DNA of 64,000 bases from JBASEY01 sp964404285 (lineage in GTDB: Bacteria; CSSED10-310): contig CAYOJK010000005.1 of assembly GCA_964404285.1 (NCBI GenBank), positions 1 to 64,000 of the forward strand. Reading direction: 5' to 3'. A program made the position numbers and the translations under genes. Positions 1 to 6,782 of the stretch are shown here, piece after piece (the stretch's first letter is position 1; each line of letters starts with the position of its first letter). Under the pieces are notes generated by a model. The model had not been told where the DNA came from. It made no database searches and worked only from the letters and a program-made list of their open reading frames with translations.

Positions 1-74
1 TATGCCTTCGAATCTCTTTGAATACCCTTTCCAAAACATTGGTCGAGGAAATTTTTCGTTTATTAAATAATTTT

Positions 75-92
75 GGGGACAGACTTCCAATT
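75..92. repeat. GGGGACAGAC repeat, copy 1
   Basis: GGGGACAGACTTCCAATT. The same 18-mer recurs exactly at 4284-4301, and related GGGGACAGACATCTG copies lie at 2668, 4383 and 23935. Short motifs of this type are often found beside REP-associated Y1 transposase genes in other genomes (general recollection). No such gene is seen here. Confidence 0.7.
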
Positions 93-99
93 AACGCAT

Positions 100-129
100 A
101 GCGCTCAGTTCTTACGTTCGAAGAACGCT
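100..129. repeat. REP-like hairpin
   Basis: GTTCTT (108-113) and AAGAAC (121-126) form a stem around a 7-base loop, with further partial pairing of flanking AGCG and CGCT. A comparable GTTC...GAACGC hairpin at 24235-24256 also lies close to the dispersed repeats. It could act as a terminator-like structure downstream of the thioredoxin-like gene, but there is no T-run. Confidence 0.4.
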
Positions 130-175
130 AAATGGAATACTTGGTCCGGAGCCGAAAGCCGGGATTGTATTCTCC

Positions 176-409
176 CTATTTTTGAAGCCAGGATTTGATA
201 TCTTCTTTACTTGGTATTTTACTTACTGATTTGACGTCACCATTCACTACCACTGCTGGTGTGGCGAACACTCCATAACCGGCAATCTCCATTGCGTTGG
301 TGACTTTTTCTATATCGGCAGCCACACCTGCTTCGGCCAACGCCTCCTGAATCACTTTTTCCGTCTGGCGGCATTTAGGGCAGCCGGATCCCAGTATTTT
401 GATAATCAA
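176..409 (-). CDS. Thioredoxin-like redox-active disulfide protein
   Basis: A 77-residue thioredoxin-fold protein with the active-site motif CPKC near residues 10-13 (context GSGCPKCRQTE) and the cis-proline loop FATPAVVVNG about 40 residues later. It resembles the small 'redox-active disulfide protein 2' family. The start is a TTG placed 7 bases after a perfect AAAGGAGG ribosome site. It is the last gene of the arsR-permease-thioredoxin set on the minus strand, about 125 bases after the permease stop. Small CPxC proteins commonly sit beside COG0701 permeases. A role in reducing the cargo or the permease's own cysteines is inference. Confidence 0.85.
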   Translation of the reverse strand: MIIKILGSGCPKCRQTEKVIQEALAEAGVAADIEKVTNAMEIAGYGVFATPAVVVNGDVKSVSKIPSKEDIKSWLQK

Positions 410-535
410 ATTACACCTCCTTTATTTAAGTTGAGATATGATTTTTTTATGGGCATCCTCCGCGATTATGGAAAGTGGTATCGTCATGGAAGTTTGGCTG
501 GCACGTTCGAAGGCCTGACATGCCAGCGATGCGCT

Positions 536-1708
536 TCAATTCACAATCACACCGTAAATCATCCCAGCGATCGTGGACAAGATTATGATTATGCCGCAGA
601 AGACGAGAGTCTTCTTTGCTCCCATAATGCTGCCGATAACCAGCATGTTAGGCAGCGACAAGGCCGGACCGGCTAATAGAAGAGCCAAGGCTGGTCCCTT
701 TCCCATGCCGGCTCCTAAAAGTCCTTGGATGATTGGCACTTCGGTAAGGGTGGCAAAATACATCAAGGCTCCCGCTAGGGATGCGATCAGGTTGGCCCAA
801 AGGGAGTTACCGCCAAGGAGGGAAGAAATCCATTTCTCTGGAATCAAAGCCGAATGTCCAGGGCGGCCCAGCAAAAAACCAGCCATGATCACACCGCCGA
901 AAAGCAGGGGAAAAATCTGTTTCATGAAACCCCAAGTAGACTCTAACCAGGTTCTGCATTCATCCTTGGTAAACCAGGCTTTAAGTATGAACCCGAGGGT
1001 GATCAGTAAAATGATGGTGATGTGCCATTTGGCGGCGAAGACGGCCGGCCACAACCCGGTCGATCCTTGAGCCGGTTTTGCGAAAGTGGCGAACACCAGA
1101 ATCAACACCATAACCAAGATATAAAGGCTATCCTGCAGTAAAGATCGTTCTTTAATCCCATCATTCGGCAAGTAAATCTTCCCGGTAGTGCGTAACGAAT
1201 CTTCTTTATGAAAAAACAAAGCCATCAAGAGGCCGGCCATGACAGCTAAAAAAATCGCGCCTACAGCTCGGGCTAAGCCCAGTTGCCAACCCAGGATTTT
1301 TGTCGTAAGAGTAATAGCCAGCACATTGATAGCCGGCCCGGAATAAAGAAAAGCAGTAGCCGGCCCGATACCTGCGCCTCTGGTATAAATACCTGCGAAT
1401 AACGGCAGTACGGTGCAAGAGCATACGGCTAGTATAGCGCCGGATATAGAGGCTACCGAGTACGATAACAACTTGCCGGCTTGGGCTCCGAAATATTTGA
1501 GTATTGATGCTTGGGAAATGAACACAGCAATAGCTCCGGCAATAAAAAAAGCGGGAATTAAACAGGTAAGAACATGTTCCCGGGCATATTCTTGAAGCAT
1601 CATGAAAGCTTCCAGTCCCGAATGACGGATCAATGGATGATCCCAAGGCACGTAATAGGCGACTAGAAAGAGTCCCACAATCAACATCAGCTTTGTTCGT
1701 TCCTTCAT
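536..1708 (-). CDS. COG0701/DUF318 permease (ArsP-like)
   Basis: A 390-residue integral membrane protein with about eight to ten hydrophobic segments. The family signature lies in the first half: a Cys-Ser-Cys motif (AVCSCTVLPLFAGI) followed by GAGIGPATAFLYSGPAINVL. A second related half occurs near the C terminus (GPALSLPNMLVIG), as in other COG0701 members. ArsP of this superfamily exports trivalent organoarsenicals, and the CSC motif is compatible with thiol-metalloid handling. The substrate here is not proven. The start is the ATG at 1708, which has GGGAG eight bases upstream; an upstream in-frame start would add 20 polar residues without a ribosome site. Co-transcription with the ArsR gene is likely. 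Confidence 0.85.
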   Translation of the reverse strand: MKERTKLMLIVGLFLVAYYVPWDHPLIRHSGLEAFMMLQEYAREHVLTCLIPAFFIAGAIAVFISQASILKYFGAQAGKLLSYSVASISGAILAVCSCTVLPLFAGIYTRGAGIGPATAFLYSGPAINVLAITLTTKILGWQLGLARAVGAIFLAVMAGLLMALFFHKEDSLRTTGKIYLPNDGIKERSLLQDSLYILVMVLILVFATFAKPAQGSTGLWPAVFAAKWHITIILLITLGFILKAWFTKDECRTWLESTWGFMKQIFPLLFGGVIMAGFLLGRPGHSALIPEKWISSLLGGNSLWANLIASLAGALMYFATLTEVPIIQGLLGAGMGKGPALALLLAGPALSLPNMLVIGSIMGAKKTLVFCGIIIILSTIAGMIYGVIVN

Positions 1709-1785
1709 ATTGTCTGCTCCCTGTATTCGTGTCTCTGCTTTTCGGATCGAGGCCTTATATGTTACCATCTTATTCCATAATCGTG

Positions 1786-1797
1786 ATATGACGATAT
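1786..1797 (-). promoter_or_regulatory. Second ArsR half-site, before the permease
   Basis: The 12-mer ATATGACGATAT lies in the 110-base gap between arsR and the permease. Its reverse complement, ATATCGTCATAT, is identical to the left arm of the arsR operator at 2167-2178. A second, partial copy (ATCGTGATAT) overlaps it at 1780-1789. An exact 12-base match between two intergenic sites of one operon is unlikely by chance and suggests a second binding site. Confidence 0.65.
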
Positions 1798-1818
1798 CTT
1801 TCGATAAAAATTATTGTT

Positions 1819-2157
1819 TCAGCAGATGGTTTCACGATCAATCTCAGGCAGCCGTACGAACAACGCAGCCATATCTGGGTCATCCTCAAGCCAATGTCTT
1901 ATATTGCCCAGAAGGCTAGCTACGTACGGGTTTTTGGCTCCATCAGATAACCGATAGTTCACCCAAGGTCCTTCCTTTAAAAAGGTGATCAAACCAGCCT
2001 CTTCCAATATCTTGAGATGCTTACTGGCAGTGGACTGAGCCAAACCTAGAGCTTCTTGAATTTCACATACGCACAGCACACGTCGTTGGAGCAGTTTGAT
2101 CATCTTGACCCGGTTCGGATCAGATAGGGCTTTCATGACTTTGACAAACTCTCTCAT
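1819..2157 (-). CDS. ArsR/SmtB-family winged-helix repressor
   Basis: A 112-residue protein with the ArsR winged-helix fold. It contains ALSDPNRVKMIKLL, then LCVCEIQEALGLAQSTASKHLKILEEAG, where the recognition helix is STASKHLKIL. The Cys-Val-Cys pair at the start of helix alpha-3 matches the ELCVC metalloid-binding site of classical ArsR, so arsenite, antimonite or a similar thiophilic ligand is likely. The start has GGAGG five bases upstream. An inverted repeat overlaps its own promoter (2166-2195) and a copy of the half-site lies before the permease (1786-1797). Negative autoregulation of the whole operon is inferred from this layout. Confidence 0.93.
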   Translation of the reverse strand: MREFVKVMKALSDPNRVKMIKLLQRRVLCVCEIQEALGLAQSTASKHLKILEEAGLITFLKEGPWVNYRLSDGAKNPYVASLLGNIRHWLEDDPDMAALFVRLPEIDRETIC

Positions 2158-2165
2158 AACGCCTC

Positions 2166-2195
2166 CATATCGTCATATTCAAATATAACGATATG
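2166..2195. promoter_or_regulatory. ArsR operator: 30-bp inverted repeat
   Basis: CATATCGT (2166-2173) and ACGATATG (2188-2195) are perfect inverted repeats around an A/T-rich core that is itself near-symmetric (ATATT-CAA-ATATA). The dyad covers the -10 box of the arsR promoter and ends a few bases from the arsR ribosome site. It fits the A/T-rich dyads bound by ArsR/SmtB dimers. Confidence 0.8.
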
Positions 2196-2210
2196 ACAAG
2201 GGTTTGTCAA
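2182..2210 (-). promoter_or_regulatory. Sigma-70 promoter of the arsR operon
   Basis: On the minus strand there is a consensus TTGACA -35 box (2205-2210), a 17-base spacer and a TATATT -10 box (2182-2187). The -10 box lies inside the operator dyad, which is a classical repression geometry. Confidence 0.75.
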
Positions 2211-2420
2211 ACGAAAAATATTCAGATCAATACTAGCTGGTATTCTATTTCGACGCCGGCAATGTCATAGTCATTTTTCTAGAAAATCCAGCCTACATTC
2301 AATTTTCATTGTTTAAAAACCTGGTTTTTTTAGACCTTTGTCAGTAAGATATATGCTAAACAAGCATTTCAAATCGTCTGTTTCCAATGGTTATCGCTTG
2401 TAGAAGCGAGAAGCGGGATT

Positions 2421-2460
2421 GAATATCCAATAACCAATTTCCAAGTGTTGAAATTCAAGA
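2421..2460. repeat. Dispersed repeat, ATATCCAATAACCAATTTCC family
   Basis: The segment contains AATATCCAATAACCAATTTC followed by CAAGTGTTGAAATTCA. Related copies lie at 4058-4112, 4451-4475 and, more diverged, 24087-24120. The function is unknown. Every copy is intergenic. Confidence 0.7.
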
Positions 2461-2538
2461 TATTTGGTCTTCGAGTTTTAATCAGAAATCGCATTAACAA
2501 CAATCTACCGAAAACCTTTAACTAACCACTATCCTTTA

Positions 2539-2648
2539 TTGTCTGAACACGATTTCAGGATTAAATGATTAACAGGATTTTTTTAGTCTTGCTCATCTTG
2601 TAATCCAATCCTGCCCATCCTGTAATCTTTGAAATCGTGTTCAAACAG
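2539..2648. repeat. 110-bp palindromic GAACACGATT element, full copy
   Basis: The ends are near-perfect inverted repeats: TGTCTGAACACGATTTC at the left and GAAATCGTGTTCAAACA at the right match in 16 of 17 positions. The interior has the GGATTAA / AACAGGATT and AATCCAATCCTG segments, which are also partly complementary. A second full copy is at 23957-24061, and two right-end fragments lie at 4306-4340 and 4403-4430. Non-coding, MITE-like or RNA-hairpin-like; no transposase is linked to it here. Confidence 0.8.
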
Positions 2649-2667
2649 CCACTGAAGCGCTTAATTA

Positions 2668-2683
2668 GGGGACAGACATCTGG
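2668..2683. repeat. GGGGACAGAC repeat, copy 2
   Basis: GGGGACAGACATCTGG lies just after the right end of the palindromic element, preceded by GCCACTGAAGCGCTTAATTA. The same neighbour sequence is found at 4341-4360, so the two repeat families travel as a composite. Confidence 0.65.
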
Positions 2684-2775
2684 AAAACTACCATAAAGGT
2701 AACTCAGCAGAAATGAATCAACCGAAAAACTACAACCAGAAACCAGGAACAAGAAACCAGGAACGGCGTCTCGCG

Positions 2776-3939
2776 CTAGCGGCGCGCCAACGGTGCGCTG
2801 CGCACCAGGCGAAACCCGACATATTTGGAGCGGAACAGATTGGTCCAATTGCTGCGGTTTGCTGAACGGCAAGAGCGGGGAAAGCCATTCCAGCCGCCGC
2901 CACGTATGACTCGATTTGCGCCTGTTTCCGGGCCGGTCGGATTGATTTGAGTATCCGGTTGATAGGCTCCATAGATATCCCAGCACCATTCCCAAACGTT
3001 GCCGTGCATATCGTATAGTTTCCAGGGATTCGGAAACTTGCTCCTGACGATTCCTGCCGTCTCTGTGCTTGTTGCACAATAGGTAACGTAGTATTTCATT
3101 ACGGGCAGGGTATCCGGATAACAGGATTCACAGGTGTCATGCCAATAGTTCGGCTCGCTGAAAGAAAACGGCCCGGTCGATCCTGCTCGGGCGGCGTATT
3201 CCCATTCGGCCTCAGTCGGGAGGCGGAATCCGTCGGCATTCCACTTACAATAGATCGAGCCATCCGTATAGTTTGTGTGATCGATTGGTATCGTAAAATC
3301 AGGATCAGCGTAATAACAGGGTTCATGCCCTTCTTCCAGTGACCACAAATTGGCGAATAGGATAGCTTCCTGCCACGTAACGCTTTGGGCCGGGTGCAGG
3401 TTGGTCGGGCAGCTTTGAATATCGCTTGGGTCGTCGGGCAATGTGGGTTGTTGCGCTTTCAGATCACTCCACATTCGCCGGGTGACTTCCGTTGTCATCA
3501 TAAAGAAGCTGCGCGTCAGGATAACGGTGTGTTGTGGTCCTTCGGGCTCCAACCGGCAAGGTTCCTGCGATGATGATCCACGTCGATAGGTTCCGGCTTG
3601 GATATAGGAAAATCGTGGTAATGGCGGCAGATCAACACAGGTTGATAGGCCAAGAACAACATAAAAAATGCTCTGAGCGTCCGCGGAGGTCACTTGGATG
3701 TCCCCGTTGCAATCGGCGGCACAGGCTTCTTCGTAGGTCGGCGTATAGGCACCAAGCGCGATGTTGAAGGCCAGTTGCGCATCCGCGGAGGTTATTTGGC
3801 CGTCGCCGTTGACGTCGCCATCGTTGATGCAATCAGGTTGAACAGATTGAGCCACCATGAGGCCCGCTGGATAAAAAATCAGCACAAACAGCAGACTCGC
3901 CATTCTGACACTATATTTGTTTAAACAAAACCATCTCAT
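2776..3939 (-). CDS. Secreted dockerin-like / FGE-sulfatase-domain protein
   Basis: A 387-residue protein with an N-terminal signal segment (MASLLFVLIFYPAGLMVAQS). Two Ca-binding dockerin-type loops follow (DVNGDGQITSADAQ and DCNGDIQVTSADAQ), then a formylglycine-generating-enzyme/SUMF1-type domain from about residue 110 to the end. Family hallmarks are EVTRRMW, RLPTEAEWEYAARAG, YDMHGNVWEWCWD and RVIRGGGWN...CRSANR...VGFRLV. Most secreted bacterial proteins of this type have no proven oxidase activity and may be lectin-fold binding proteins. The ATG at 3939 is preferred because GGAGGAG lies ten bases upstream; the alternative GTG at 3960 lies before that site. The gene is flanked on both sides by the same dispersed repeats. 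Confidence 0.85.
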   Translation of the reverse strand: MRWFCLNKYSVRMASLLFVLIFYPAGLMVAQSVQPDCINDGDVNGDGQITSADAQLAFNIALGAYTPTYEEACAADCNGDIQVTSADAQSIFYVVLGLSTCVDLPPLPRFSYIQAGTYRRGSSSQEPCRLEPEGPQHTVILTRSFFMMTTEVTRRMWSDLKAQQPTLPDDPSDIQSCPTNLHPAQSVTWQEAILFANLWSLEEGHEPCYYADPDFTIPIDHTNYTDGSIYCKWNADGFRLPTEAEWEYAARAGSTGPFSFSEPNYWHDTCESCYPDTLPVMKYYVTYCATSTETAGIVRSKFPNPWKLYDMHGNVWEWCWDIYGAYQPDTQINPTGPETGANRVIRGGGWNGFPRSCRSANRSNWTNLFRSKYVGFRLVRSAPLARR

Positions 3940-4057
3940 AAATCTGTCTCCTCCGAACACAAAATTCCAACAAGTACATTATAGCTTACTATTTCAAATT
4001 ATATCTATCAACGCTGATTGCAGAAGCAGGAAGGCGGAAGGGGTGAAGGGTGAGCTT

Positions 4058-4112
4058 CAATATCCAACATCCAATGTCCAATAACCAATTTCCAAGTATT
4101 AGAATTCAGAAT
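4058..4112. repeat. Dispersed ATATCCAATAACCAATTTCC repeat, extended copy
   Basis: CAATATCCAACATCCAATGT is followed by CCAATAACCAATTTCCAAGT and ATTAGAATTCA. It aligns with 2421-2460 over about 40 bases and has an extra internal CCAA-type unit. Confidence 0.7.
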
Positions 4113-4212
4113 TTATTGTTCTCTAGTTTTGGACAGCAAACTAACAGAGCACAATTAACTGAAAATCACTCAACTCAGTGCTCAGGACTTAGTACTTAAT
4201 TAAGGACAGACA

Positions 4213-4282
4213 TGTGTACTTTTTTGTGTACTTTTTCGGGGGACATCTGTACTTTCGTACTTTCGTACTTTTTCGTACTTTC
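4213..4282. repeat. Short tandem GTACTTT(TTC) units
   Basis: Repeated GTACTTTC/GTACTTTTT units run together, including CTGTACTTTCGTACTTTCG and further copies, immediately before GGGGACAGACTTCCAATT. They look like slippage products of the 'CATCTGTACTT' tail of the GGGGACAGAC repeat. Confidence 0.6.
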
Positions 4283-4283
4283 A

Positions 4284-4302
4284 GGGGACAGACTTCCAAT
4301 TT
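4284..4302. repeat. GGGGACAGAC repeat, copy 3
   Basis: GGGGACAGACTTCCAATTT is identical over 18 bases to the copy at 75-92. Confidence 0.7.
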
Positions 4303-4305
4303 TGT

Positions 4306-4340
4306 GCCCATCCCGTAATCTTTGTAATCGTGTTCAGACA
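4306..4340. repeat. Right-end fragment of the GAACACGATT element
   Basis: GCCCATCCCGTAATC followed by TTTGTAATCGTGTTCAGACA matches the right third of the full element at 2539-2648. The left end is absent. Confidence 0.65.
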
Positions 4341-4382
4341 GCCACTGAAGCGCTTGATTACCGAAGCGCTTGATTTGATTAG

Positions 4383-4402
4383 GGGGACAGACATCTGTAC
4401 TT
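4383..4402. repeat. GGGGACAGAC repeat, copy 4
   Basis: GGGGACAGACATCTGTACTT is identical to the copy at 23935-23954, which lies 19.5 kb away. Confidence 0.7.
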
Positions 4403-4430
4403 CCCGTAATCTTTGTAATCGTGTTCAGAT
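4403..4430. repeat. Second right-end fragment of the GAACACGATT element
   Basis: CCCGTAATCTTTGTAATCGT followed by GTTCAGAT. It is joined directly to the preceding GGGGACAGAC copy. Confidence 0.6.
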
Positions 4431-4450
4431 AGTCATTGAGGATACGAGAT

Positions 4451-4475
4451 TAATATCCAATAACCAATTTCCAAA
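4451..4475. repeat. Dispersed ATATCCAATAACCAATTTCC repeat, short copy
   Basis: TAATATCCAATAACCAATTT CCAAA is a short copy that abuts the terminator at 4478. Confidence 0.65.
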
Positions 4476-4477
4476 CC

Positions 4478-4508
4478 AAAAAAAACGCCCCTAAAAAGGA
4501 GCGTTTTT
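4478..4508 (-). terminator. Rho-independent terminator of the secreted protein gene
   Basis: AAAACGCCCC and GGAGCGTTTT flank a TAAAAA loop. Read on the minus strand, the one imperfect pair becomes a G-U wobble and the stem is followed by a run of eight T. It lies 23 bases after the stop of the gene at 4532-6394. Confidence 0.85.
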
Positions 4509-4531
4509 GATTCAGTAAAATAGCTTAACGA

Positions 4532-6394
4532 TTAATCGTTTCGACGAACACGGGAAAACCCGATCAATGCGCCAAGACCAATCAACAACAGACCGATTCC
4601 CGCTGGACCGGTTGCTGGAATAGGCGGCGGCACGGGTGTTTCGGACGGTGTCCCTGTAGGCGGCGTTTCGGTCGGTTCGGGGGTCTCAGTTGGTGGTTCG
4701 GGTGTTTCTGTCGGTTCGGGGGTTTCAGTAGGTTCAGGCGTTGCCGTCGGTTCAGACCCGCAAATTTCTATCAACGAGGCGGAATCGATATAATAATCCA
4801 CACCGGCAGCCCCATAAAAGGCGATACGCACTCTGGCTGCAACAGCGCCCTCTAATACCTCTCCGGTACACGTATATAATTGCCAATCGGGATCATCTAA
4901 AGTATAAATATTTTGAATTGTCTGACCGATATAGTTAAGGCCTGCCGGATCTGAATACCAATTGATCCAGCCGCGGCAGCGATTGTTGGAAACACCGTCG
5001 TTATCGATAACATAGAACGAAAACGTGTATTCGGAGTCCTCATTGACTTGATATGGGACAAGCTGCTCAAAATGAACCGTACCCGTGGTGTTTTTCGTTG
5101 CTTTGACGGCATAAGCGCCGGCATGAACATAATCGGTTGTCTGTTCAAATAGAACACTGTTACCCGAAGTCGGCAACCAATAATCCGGCGGCGCGTTCGG
5201 CCCGGCGCTCCAATCTTCGAAACCCTCGTTCCACAATAATTCCTCTTCGCAAGGCATCGTCGGAACCGGCGTTGGCGTCGGTGGGGGAGCGGCATCGATA
5301 TCTTCAGCATAGCGCGGTTCAATTTTAAATGCGTTGTTCGCGTATTCCACGGGTCCCTGGACGAAAGCATATATATCGTTCAATTCGGGAACATGAAGAT
5401 AAAACAGATCGTTTACAACCGCCGGACCGGAACCATCGTCAATCTCCCATTCGTTGTAACCTAAACTCGGATTCGTGACGGTGACATCTTCAACTCGACA
5501 CAGCACGCCCTCATACTGTTCCTGATTGACTTCATCGGTGGTTATCACCGCAAAAGCCGGCAACGGATTGCCTTGACTCAGTAAATCGATGTTGGTGACA
5601 GGGTTGATTTCCGTCATGCCTAAATATTCGATGACTTTTCCGGTTATTTCCACTTCATCGCCTTCGACGTAGTCACTGCCGGACACGCCATATACCTGTA
5701 TGCCGTTCCACGGCCCGGCGCCGTCCTGAATAAAGATGGTATTAAATCCTGCTTTAGCTGCCGTAACGATTCCGGTAGTGGTAACGAAAAGACCCATGTA
5801 CGGGGAGTCACCAGACGGATCCGTCGTGTATTGAATATCATAAATTGAAACAGGCACCGGGGGAGGAGGTGACGTCGGCGTCGCCGTCGGATCAGGAGGA
5901 GCGCCATAACCGGTCCACTCGATGTCGTCTATGGTTACTTGTCCAGCAGTACTATTAACATTGATAAACTTGATAACGAAATCACCATCTACATTGATCG
6001 CGATCGTTCCCGAATTTTTTATTATGCCGGTTTCTCCGGAGGTCGTTATGTTGATAACGAAAACATCGTTGACTAGGATGTTCATGTTTACATTATTCGT
6101 AAAAGCCTGCATAAAATTGAAATTAAGTTCCCCAATACCACCACTGATTATACCAGAGGATACTTCTGGTAGAGTGGGACGATTTCGCCCCAGTGTAATT
6201 GCTTCTCCAGTGATATCAAAATCTCCTCGACACTGATTATACGTCCAGGTGGATCCATCTTGACCTAAAAAGTCACCACTGACATAAGTCGCCAGTGAAT
6301 AGGTAAAATTGTCAAACGTTTCCAAGCCCTGGCCCCAGGTGATCCCGGTCGCCGCAACAAGCAGCGCCAGAGCCGTTCCTAAAAATTTTTTCAT
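4532..6394 (-). CDS. Secreted multidomain protein with C-terminal membrane-sorting signal
   Basis: A 620-residue exported protein. In order: a signal peptide (MKKFLGTALALLVAATG), a beta-rich N-terminal domain (about 25-175), a P-T-P linker, an OB-fold-like domain resembling YhcR/DUF5689 types (VSIYDIQYTTDPSGDSPYMG ... GDEVEITGKVIEY), another P-T-P linker, a jelly-roll/carbohydrate-binding-like domain (LLWNEGFEDWSAG ...), a long Thr-Glu-Pro repeat linker, and a C-terminal IPATGPAGIGLLLIG helix ending in RVRRND. The C-terminal pattern of motif, hydrophobic helix and basic tail resembles exosortase/PEP-CTERM-type anchoring. The start at 6394 has GGGAGGA nine bases upstream; 12 extra upstream codons would contain that site. 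No enzyme function is evident. Confidence 0.8.
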   Translation of the reverse strand: MKKFLGTALALLVAATGITWGQGLETFDNFTYSLATYVSGDFLGQDGSTWTYNQCRGDFDITGEAITLGRNRPTLPEVSSGIISGGIGELNFNFMQAFTNNVNMNILVNDVFVINITTSGETGIIKNSGTIAINVDGDFVIKFINVNSTAGQVTIDDIEWTGYGAPPDPTATPTSPPPPVPVSIYDIQYTTDPSGDSPYMGLFVTTTGIVTAAKAGFNTIFIQDGAGPWNGIQVYGVSGSDYVEGDEVEITGKVIEYLGMTEINPVTNIDLLSQGNPLPAFAVITTDEVNQEQYEGVLCRVEDVTVTNPSLGYNEWEIDDGSGPAVVNDLFYLHVPELNDIYAFVQGPVEYANNAFKIEPRYAEDIDAAPPPTPTPVPTMPCEEELLWNEGFEDWSAGPNAPPDYWLPTSGNSVLFEQTTDYVHAGAYAVKATKNTTGTVHFEQLVPYQVNEDSEYTFSFYVIDNDGVSNNRCRGWINWYSDPAGLNYIGQTIQNIYTLDDPDWQLYTCTGEVLEGAVAARVRIAFYGAAGVDYYIDSASLIEICGSEPTATPEPTETPEPTETPEPPTETPEPTETPPTGTPSETPVPPPIPATGPAGIGLLLIGLGALIGFSRVRRND

Positions 6395-6782
6395 ATCTTC
6401 TCTTCCTCCCTTGAAAATTTTTGTCGGCACACGACAGCATGATTTGAACAGAAACTCGTGTCCCGGATTACAAAATAAAAATCATCATCATTGAAAGACT
6501 AAATAACACTGAGACTTCAGGTCGGTTAAAGGTCAGTCTCACACTTTTATATACCGACAAGACAAAAAAAAATCAAGCGACGGCTCAAGAAATTTTGGGC
6601 GTTCCCAAGATCCATTTGACAGGGTTTATCGTGAATAAAACACGCGTTTTATTTGTCTATATCTGTCAATATTTCAATGAATTAGCGCTGATAACACTCT
6701 CACTGGCGATAAGCCGGTTTAAATGTGATCGAAACAGGTATTTACCCTTCTGTTTTGCTGCAGCAAACGCCTTTTTCCGGAA
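6395..6782. other. Gene-free stretch, no clear feature
   Basis: This 388-base gap lies between two minus-strand genes. It holds an A/T-rich 8-bp inverted repeat (AATAAAAC / GTTTTATT, about 6634-6653) and a self-complementary TTTGCTGCAGCAAA (6754-6767). It presumably contains the promoter of the downstream secreted-protein gene, but I could not assign -35/-10 boxes with confidence. Confidence 0.5.

Larger units (their letters stand above)
2211..2775. other. Gene-free stretch with dispersed repeats
   Basis: No credible coding frame was seen between the arsR promoter and the end of the secreted FGE-like gene. The stretch holds a copy of the 'ATATCCAATAACCAATTTCC' repeat (about 2421-2460), a full copy of the palindromic GAACACGATT element (2539-2648), one GGGGACAGACATCTGG copy (2668-2683) and a duplicated AGAAACCAGGAAC motif (about 2735-2765). 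Open frames here are low-complexity products of these repeats. Confidence 0.7.
3940..4531. other. Gene-free, repeat-rich stretch
   Basis: No coding frame is convincing. The stretch carries copies of all three dispersed repeat families (4058-4112, 4284-4302, 4306-4340, 4383-4402, 4403-4430, 4451-4475). It also has a degenerate tandem of GTACTTTC units (about 4213-4282) and, at the end, the terminator of the next gene (4478-4508). Confidence 0.75.

Noticed and set aside
1..175. Fragment of a Y1/REP-associated transposase at the window start
   Set aside because: GGGGACAGAC repeats often lie near such genes, but the short plus-strand frame from 2 to 70 has no recognisable motif, and no other part of a transposase is visible.
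2776..3939. Diversity-generating retroelement target protein
   Set aside because: The C-terminal RGGGWN...CRSANR...GFRLV stretch resembles the variable C-type lectin ends of DGR targets. No reverse transcriptase, template repeat or accessory gene is present within the window, and no second copy of the 3' end was noticed. It stays a secreted FGE-domain protein.
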